A stretch of 64,000 nucleotides of DNA from Aquila chrysaetos chrysaetos. Taxonomy: Eukaryota; Chordata; Aves; Accipitriformes; Accipitridae. The notes under the pieces are model-generated. The model did no database searches. It was not told the DNA's origin and worked only from the letters and a program-made list of their open reading frames with translations. The stretch covers positions 15,090,743 through 15,154,742 of the forward strand of contig NC_044027.1 of the NCBI RefSeq assembly GCF_900496995.4, given 5' to 3'. Position numbers and translations under genes: made by a program. Below are positions 58,501 to 64,000 of this stretch, piece by piece; positions within the stretch are counted from its first letter, which is position 1; every line of letters starts with the position of its first letter.

Positions 58501-61500
58501 GGAGCATGTGGAGGGATGCGGTGAGGATGACTTGGGAGGGGAGGCAGGAGGGATCTGGAAGCTCCAGAAGGGAGAGAAGGTGGCTGAGCGGATTCAGAGT
58601 GCTTCCTGGCAGGATTTGCTCCAGTTATTGTTCTGCAGTCCCCAATTCAGGACATTTCCTGAGCCAGCGTTGCTATGATGTGGGGTCTTTTGTCCCTGGG
58701 TGATCACAAGAAGGCAGAAAGGGGTCCTGCGATTTTGACTGGAAATGGCTGCTTTTTTTTTTTTTTTTTTTAGATGACATACATCATTTCTGCACCTGTA
58801 AACACACAAACAAACCATAGACCAGAAGATAAAGTAACAAGCAGTCGTCCAAACGAAAGGCATATTTTTCACTAGGTTGTAAATGAAACCCCCCCAACAT
58901 GGCTTGTTTCCCCTCTCCCATCCCAAACAGCAAGGTGATACTTGAGTTAAGAAAGGCTGGGGATTGTCAGAAACTCCTTCCCACGCTTGCTCCTCAGTGG
59001 TCAGTGGGAGACCAGCGCTGGTTTCCAGGGACCCCACGCACAACCCAGAACAGCAGGGCCCCAGTTTTTGGCGGAGAGGTTCCCTCCTCAGCCCAGAAAC
59101 ATTCAAAATGCGCTGAAGGGGCAGCAGGGACACTAAACCAAACCCCTCCTTTTGCAGCTCCTTGGAACAGGGTCCAGGCAGGAGAGATGAGCGAGAGAGG
59201 GAAAGCAACAGGTTTTTGGGCACCTGCCTCCGATCGTGACCTTCCCTGGGAGAGCACAACCGTTTCGACAGCTCTCCCCTCCGCCATACGGGAAGATGCC
59301 TCCTACCCTGGGAGGAAGGCACAGCTGGACTCCAACCATCAATCACATCCCGCCGGGAAGGGCTTGTATGGGTTGTGGGATTCCTGGTGGGGTTACTTTT
59401 TTTCAAAGCCTCCTGCAATAACAGCAACTGTTGCTCAGCTTCCTTTCCAGATAACCTTTTTCCTGCTGCCCAACATGCTTATCTGCTGCAGACAGACTGG
59501 CAAGATGAACCGGAAAGCTGATACCTTATCTCTCCCTCTCAAGGAGCTTATTTAAGTGCTGGAATGTGTTGCGATGGTAAATGATTGTTAAAATCCAAGT
59601 GAGGTACATGGACCTAAGGACAGGTCCTGCTGAGAGGGAGCACCTACTCAAAAAGGAGACTTGCAGGACTACAGCCTTTCCAGGCTTTTCTGTCTTTTAT
59701 CTGCCAAAAGATGCATCACCTAAAACATAAAGTGTTTGTTTAAAACCAAAAGGCATAGACTGGGTTTCTCGCTAATCTGCGGGTTAATGCTGCAGGCTGC
59801 TCCCAGCTCTGTGAGGTTCACCGTGTCCCTCCGATACGGCTTTATCTGTGTCTCCGTTTACTCATTGCGGGAAATATAGTGCTGTGGGTTGGCCTTGCAA
59901 GGGGTGCAGCGAGGGTTAACGGTCAGCATGTGATATCGCATGGCACCTATTTCTTGCTCACCCTTTAATCTGGACTTGGTGTGGGAAGCAGTAAGATGCT
60001 AACACATCCATAAAGGTAAATAGGATTTGAGAGCTATCGGGCTAATTGAAATGAACGGGGCTCAACCGCTCAGACGGCCTGATACAACGAAATGAGACCT
60101 CTGCGGGGACACAGAAGTCGAGCCACTGCAAATGGCAGCTACAGCAATAGCAATTGCAGACGCCGGGGTTTGAGCGCTGTGACAGCAGAGAGGCCAGGGA
60201 AAACCTGCGTGGCCAGCGTGATGTCCGTAACAGCTGCTGAGGAGGGGTGAGACAGACTTATTTTGGTCCTGTCCTGGGTAAAAAAATAGGTGGTGGTGCT
60301 GGGTGCCAGCCTGGAGCACGCTGCCAGCAAAAGCAGTGGTGCTCTCCCTCCCAATAGGCAACTGTGTCCCAGAGCACCCAGGGGGTAGGATGGGGGAAAG
60401 GGGAGCGGGGCCAGGCAAAACCGCAGGGAAGCAACCCCACGCCAGTGGGTTGTGTGGCCCTAAAAAGCTCTAGGTGTGAGTGTCCGGATCCCAGCGTACA
60501 GAGCAGTGAGCAATGGGTGCTCGCGTGCGTTCGAGGGGTCCCTGCACCTCCCCTGCCCTGACAGCACCACTGAGGGCTGGGCTCAGACTTGGGGATGGCT
60601 CTTGCCGCTCCAGCTGCTCTTGCACGGTAGTTGCTAGAGAAACTGTACGTTGGCAATGCACACTGCTACCACGGGCTGCTGCATCTGAAAGTTAATCTGT
60701 TCCACATCACCGACTACTTTTCCATAGCGATGCATAAGGAATCGCCATCCCAGAGCAGACCTCAGCCTGTCTGTGTGACAATGCCAAGTGCTTCAAAAGA
60801 AACGCAGGTGACCCTGTGGCAGCCAGGATGGGACAAAGCACTTTCTGGGAGGTCTGATCCAGTCCCGTGCTAGCTACAGCTGACCCATCCCCTGAGGCTT
60901 TTCATCCCTTGCAAAACTCTTTCAATTAGAACCTGCAATGTGCATGTTTGCAAGATCCTCCAAATTCTCTTTGCATCTTACAAAGTCCCTGGCTCCATCC
61001 CTTTGGGTAGCAGCAGGACACCAGCCCCAGTCACAGCCTTTTTGGGGATTGCGGAGAGGACCCTGCAGGGAAACAGGACTGACAGCAAAGCCTATGGTAC
61101 TCATTTTTATCCCCATGATGTGATTTGATTATGCTGATGGGGAACGGGGCTGGTATAGCTGCTACATCCTGGCAGAGCTGATCAGTGCTGGGTGTCTCTG
61201 CCTCAGCCCTCCTTGCTTAAATCCTTTAGGGCAGCTCTCGTATTTTGGGGACGTTGCAGCTCCAGTCCTCAACCTGCATCCCCGCTGGGTGCAGTGACTG
61301 TCAGGATGGGGCCGGGCTGCCCTGTGAGGCCTCAAGGAGCCCAGCTCTGGCTGCAGCCCCCACCCAGCTTCACAGTTGTCCCTGTCAATGTAAAATGTAG
61401 GAATGGGGGGATCCATCTGAGCCGCTCGGCGTCTGTGTCTTGTGATCCTGAAACCCAAGAGACCCCCCTGACTCAGCAGGTTATTAATAACCCCCTGGCT

Positions 61501-63060
61501 GTGCTCCCACCGCAGCGCCTGCCAGCCCTGGCATCGCCTGTCTCTTGTCCACGCCGAGGCGAGATGCACACCCGGGGCAAGGTCAGGGGCTCCTTCCCTC
61601 CGGCCCCTGCACCCCATCCCCACCTACAGGGCTGGGCAGAAGTAGCGTGAGGCTTGTGGAGGGGCCTGGACGGACCCTGAAGCCCCTGCACCTCCCACCA
61701 GCACAGGAGAGGCTCCTGGTGCTGCTGAAATTAGTTCATCGCACCCTTGTCCCAGGTCCTCTGTTTTCTTGTACCTAAAATCAGCCCTGGTCCAGGCTGC
61801 AGGGCAGCTGAGTTGGGCTTCCTGGACCATAGCATCAGTACTGCCGCCCGTCCCTTCCCCAGGCTGGGACACGCTGGGTGTCCCCAGGCTGCTGCAGACC
61901 CTGGTGGCACTTGGCCCCCCATCCTTTTGGACAGGATGGGGTCTGCCAGCCACTAGGTTTCCGTCTGTCACTGCTGAACCCCTTCTTTGGTCACAGCCTT
62001 TGCCTTCGCCCACGATCCTCTTCCCAGGATTGCGAGAGCGAAGCAGAGGAGCCACAGGTCCCTTGGAGACCCTCCAGGTACACGTGGGACCTAGGGAGAA
62101 AGAATAGCACATTCAGCAAAACTGCAGCGATGATGCAATGTGGGTTTGGGCTATTCCAGGGAGAGCACACAAGCTGCAGGCAGCTTTCTGGGGGTCCCTG
62201 AGCACTTGGGGTTGCTGCCAGCCCTGGGGCACATGGACCAGAGCTGCCCAGGTCTCCTCCTGTCTGGGGACGGGCTGTAGCACACCCACATCCTTGCCAC
62301 ATTATACAAACAACCCCGGCCCCAGGTGGCTCAGCAAAGCTGCAAGGTGAATTGGTGTGAGGGTGCGTTTACCAGGGCTGGTGCTCATTAGCCAGGTTCG
62401 TTAGCACTCCCTGGGCAGGTTTTAAATAACAAAGTGGGAGCTGCCTTCTGGGTCAGTCCTGGCTACAGCTGGAGCACTGATTCCTTTCCCTTTCTCTCTT
62501 CTTTCCCTTCTGCCCCAATTCTTCCTTCTCTGCTCACAGATCCCCACATGCTGCAGCTGTCCCTACTGGGAACCCACTCTGCAACACCCTGACAGGGAGG
62601 TTGAGGCTTCGCTCTCACCATTGTAAATCTCCTGGCACTAGGAGCAGTACCCCAAACTCCTCCGACCTTCCCACCTCCCCCCAAGAAGGCTGTGTCCTCT
62701 CCAGCCATGCAGCTCACAGGTAGAGCTGGAGCTCTTTGCTGAGCCCTGGGGAAGCTCCCAGAGCCCTGACAGCTCCATCCATGGTTTATTCTCCTTCGTC
62801 TCCTCCATCCTTGGCCCTTCTCTCTTGCTCTCCCACTGAGCCCAGCGTGCAGACTTGTCCCTGCTCTTGTTGGGGACCAGAGCTCTGGAAGGGGACAGCA
62901 CTGACTTCCCCACCTGTACTCTGGGCTGCCCCAGCACCTTGGCTCTGCTCGAGACAGGGCACTCGGGCTCCCCATCTTTTATGTGTCTGTCTCCATCCTG
63001 CTGTGCCCTGTTATGGGGCCACATGGATGGAAAAGGGAACTTCTCTGCAACATGGATTTA
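52536..63060. other. Intergenic spacer downstream of PLPP7
   Basis: No exon of a known gene was recognised. It contains T/A runs (for example T20 at about 58752-58771) and a MIR-like remnant (59800-59955). The longest accidental open frame lies at 58594-59427 on the minus strand. PRRC2B, the next gene in human order, would lie beyond the window or start near its end. Confidence 0.55.
59800..59955 (+). repeat. MIR-like SINE remnant
   Basis: cccagctctgtgaggttcac, tctgtgtctccgtttactca, ttgcgggaaatatagtgct, gcgagggttaac and atcgcatggcacc follow the MIR core and 3' order. Confidence 0.45.
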
Positions 63061-63232
63061 TTTCATCAGTGTGGCCCATTCCCTTCTCTCTCTCTCTTGC
63101 TCTTTTATCTCCTTCTCCTTCCCTATTTCCCTGCCAGGGCTCTCCCCCTCTTTTCCCATCCCCTCCAGCTTTCTTGCCCCCATTTCCCATCCCCTCCTCT
63201 CCCCCCTGTCCTCCCACGTCTTTGCCCTGCAG
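63060..63232 (+). other. Long polypyrimidine tract ending in a strong acceptor
   Basis: About 150 bases that are mostly C and T on the plus strand end at ccctgcag (AG at 63231-63232), followed by another cag. It looks like an unusually strong 3' splice site context, or simply an old pyrimidine repeat. Confidence 0.5.
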
Positions 63233-63355
63233 CAGGTAAAGGGTTTTAGCCCACTGTACCAGGCAAAAACCCACTCTCACGTGGCGGAGCATCTACTCGA
63301 CACCTTGGCCTCCTCTCCGAGTACCGGCACTATGTGTGGGACCACCACACAGCAG
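63233..63355 (+). other. Exon-like segment of unknown gene
   Basis: The segment lies between a strong polypyrimidine tract with a tandem acceptor (gcagcag) and a good donor (CAG then GTAAGC at 63356). It is 123 bases (or 120), open in one frame only, phase 0 at both ends, and reads 41 codons (QVKGFSPLYQAKTHSHVAEH and on). I do not recognise the peptide. It could be a 5' exon of the next gene, a lncRNA exon or chance. Confidence 0.25.
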
Positions 63356-63521
63356 GTAAGCTGAGCTGTTCCCCCCCCAGCACAAGCCTTTTACTCCCGG
63401 GGAGAGATGCAGGGGATGAGGCTGGCTGCTTCCAGACCCCTGCCCGCGGGATGCAGCCCCTGGGAGCTCCCCGGGCACTGGGGAGACTGGGGCCGGAGCC
63501 GGCTCCCAGGCTGGATTTGTC

Positions 63522-63535
63522 GCTCCCTCTAGTGG
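63522..63535 (-). promoter_or_regulatory. Strong CTCF-like motif
   Basis: The minus strand reads CCACTAGAGGGAGC, an almost ideal core of the CTCF consensus CCASYAGRKGGCRS (one departure, A for G/C in the GGC step). It sits at the edge of a CpG-rich block. Confidence 0.6.
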
Positions 63536-63665
63536 GGACGCGGGATGATGTCCCCGCCGCCGCTCGGGATCCCGGGCCCGGGGGGGGGGCGGCCCGGAGC
63601 AGCCCCCGGGAGCGGCGGGGCTGCTGCCCCTCGGAGAGCAATGCCGCGGACCGTGTTACACCCTA
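63530..63665. other. Small CpG-rich block near the window end
   Basis: About 135 bases rich in CpG with a G/C run. It could belong to the promoter area of the next gene, but no start site or exon can be assigned. The last 200 bases of the window are AT-rich and hold nothing I recognise. Confidence 0.45.
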
Positions 63666-64000
63666 TGCCCCTGTTATTCCCGTGGGGAGCGGTGCGTTGT
63701 GCCCCCACGCCAAGTGAAAGCCCCGTGGGAAGTTACACCCCGTGCCTTGCAGCTGTTCCCGGAGGATTGACTCCCCGGCAGGGCTGGATTTTTGGGGGCT
63801 GAGGCTGTGTTTTCTTGAGCAGAGATAGTTAGCGCCCACTGAAATATTTAGGAATTGTGTTAATAATTAAAGAAGAGACTGCACTCAAAAGGGACTTTGT
63901 GTGATCTCATGAGACAGAAGGCACAAATCCAGTCATGAGAAAAACCGCTCACTGAAGTATAGCATTATTTCATAAATTCTCCAAGAAAAGGGGAATGTTG

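Noticed and set aside
52536-64000. Start of PRRC2B expected by synteny
   Set aside because: The known PRRC2B N-terminal coding exon was not found. Only an exon-like segment of unknown identity and a CpG-rich block are present.

Overview
This window looks like vertebrate nuclear DNA, most probably from a bird. It holds the 3' end of one gene and two complete small genes, all broken by GT-AG introns (one is GC-AG). The order NUP214 (+, 3' end only), FAM78A (-), PLPP7/PPAPDC3 (+) is, as I recall, the order on human 9q34. In chicken this block lies on microchromosome 17. Short introns, GC-rich spacers and the absence of an obvious young CR1 tail fit a bird; a crocodilian or turtle cannot be excluded from the sequence alone. 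There are no prokaryotic features: no operons, ribosome binding sites, CRISPR arrays or tRNA/rRNA genes.

Layout. 1-12.1 kb: the last seven coding exons of NUP214, encoding the C-terminal FG-repeat tail of the nuclear pore protein, then a short 3'UTR with an ATTAAA signal. This part is AT-richer than the rest. 12.1-18.8 kb: spacer. 18.8-33.6 kb: FAM78A on the minus strand, with a probable long 3'UTR, a terminal coding exon (22868-23396), an 8.1 kb intron, the exon with the MGCIQS start (31501-31763) and a CpG island (32.5-33.6 kb) full of homopolymer and triplet repeats. 33.6-38.5 kb: the spacer between the divergent FAM78A and PLPP7 promoters. 38.3-52.5 kb: PLPP7 on the plus strand, with two coding exons separated by a 12.5 kb intron and an AATAAA 3'UTR. 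52.5-64 kb: spacer downstream of PLPP7, ending in a polypyrimidine tract with an exon-like segment, a strong CTCF-like motif and a small CpG-rich block. The next gene expected by synteny, PRRC2B, was not recognised.

NUP214 and PLPP7 (NET39) both concern the nuclear envelope, but I see no sign of shared control. FAM78A and PLPP7 are transcribed away from each other, and each has an ACTACA-type (ZNF143/Staf-like) motif near its presumed promoter. The most informative non-coding signals are a compact TEAD-MEF2-E-box array just upstream of the PLPP7 start, and an MGCxxS acylation-type N-terminus on FAM78A. Exon boundaries below were derived by reading splice sites and checking frame. The seven NUP214 exons join to 250 in-frame codons including the stop, FAM78A gives 263 aa and PLPP7 gives 271 aa.
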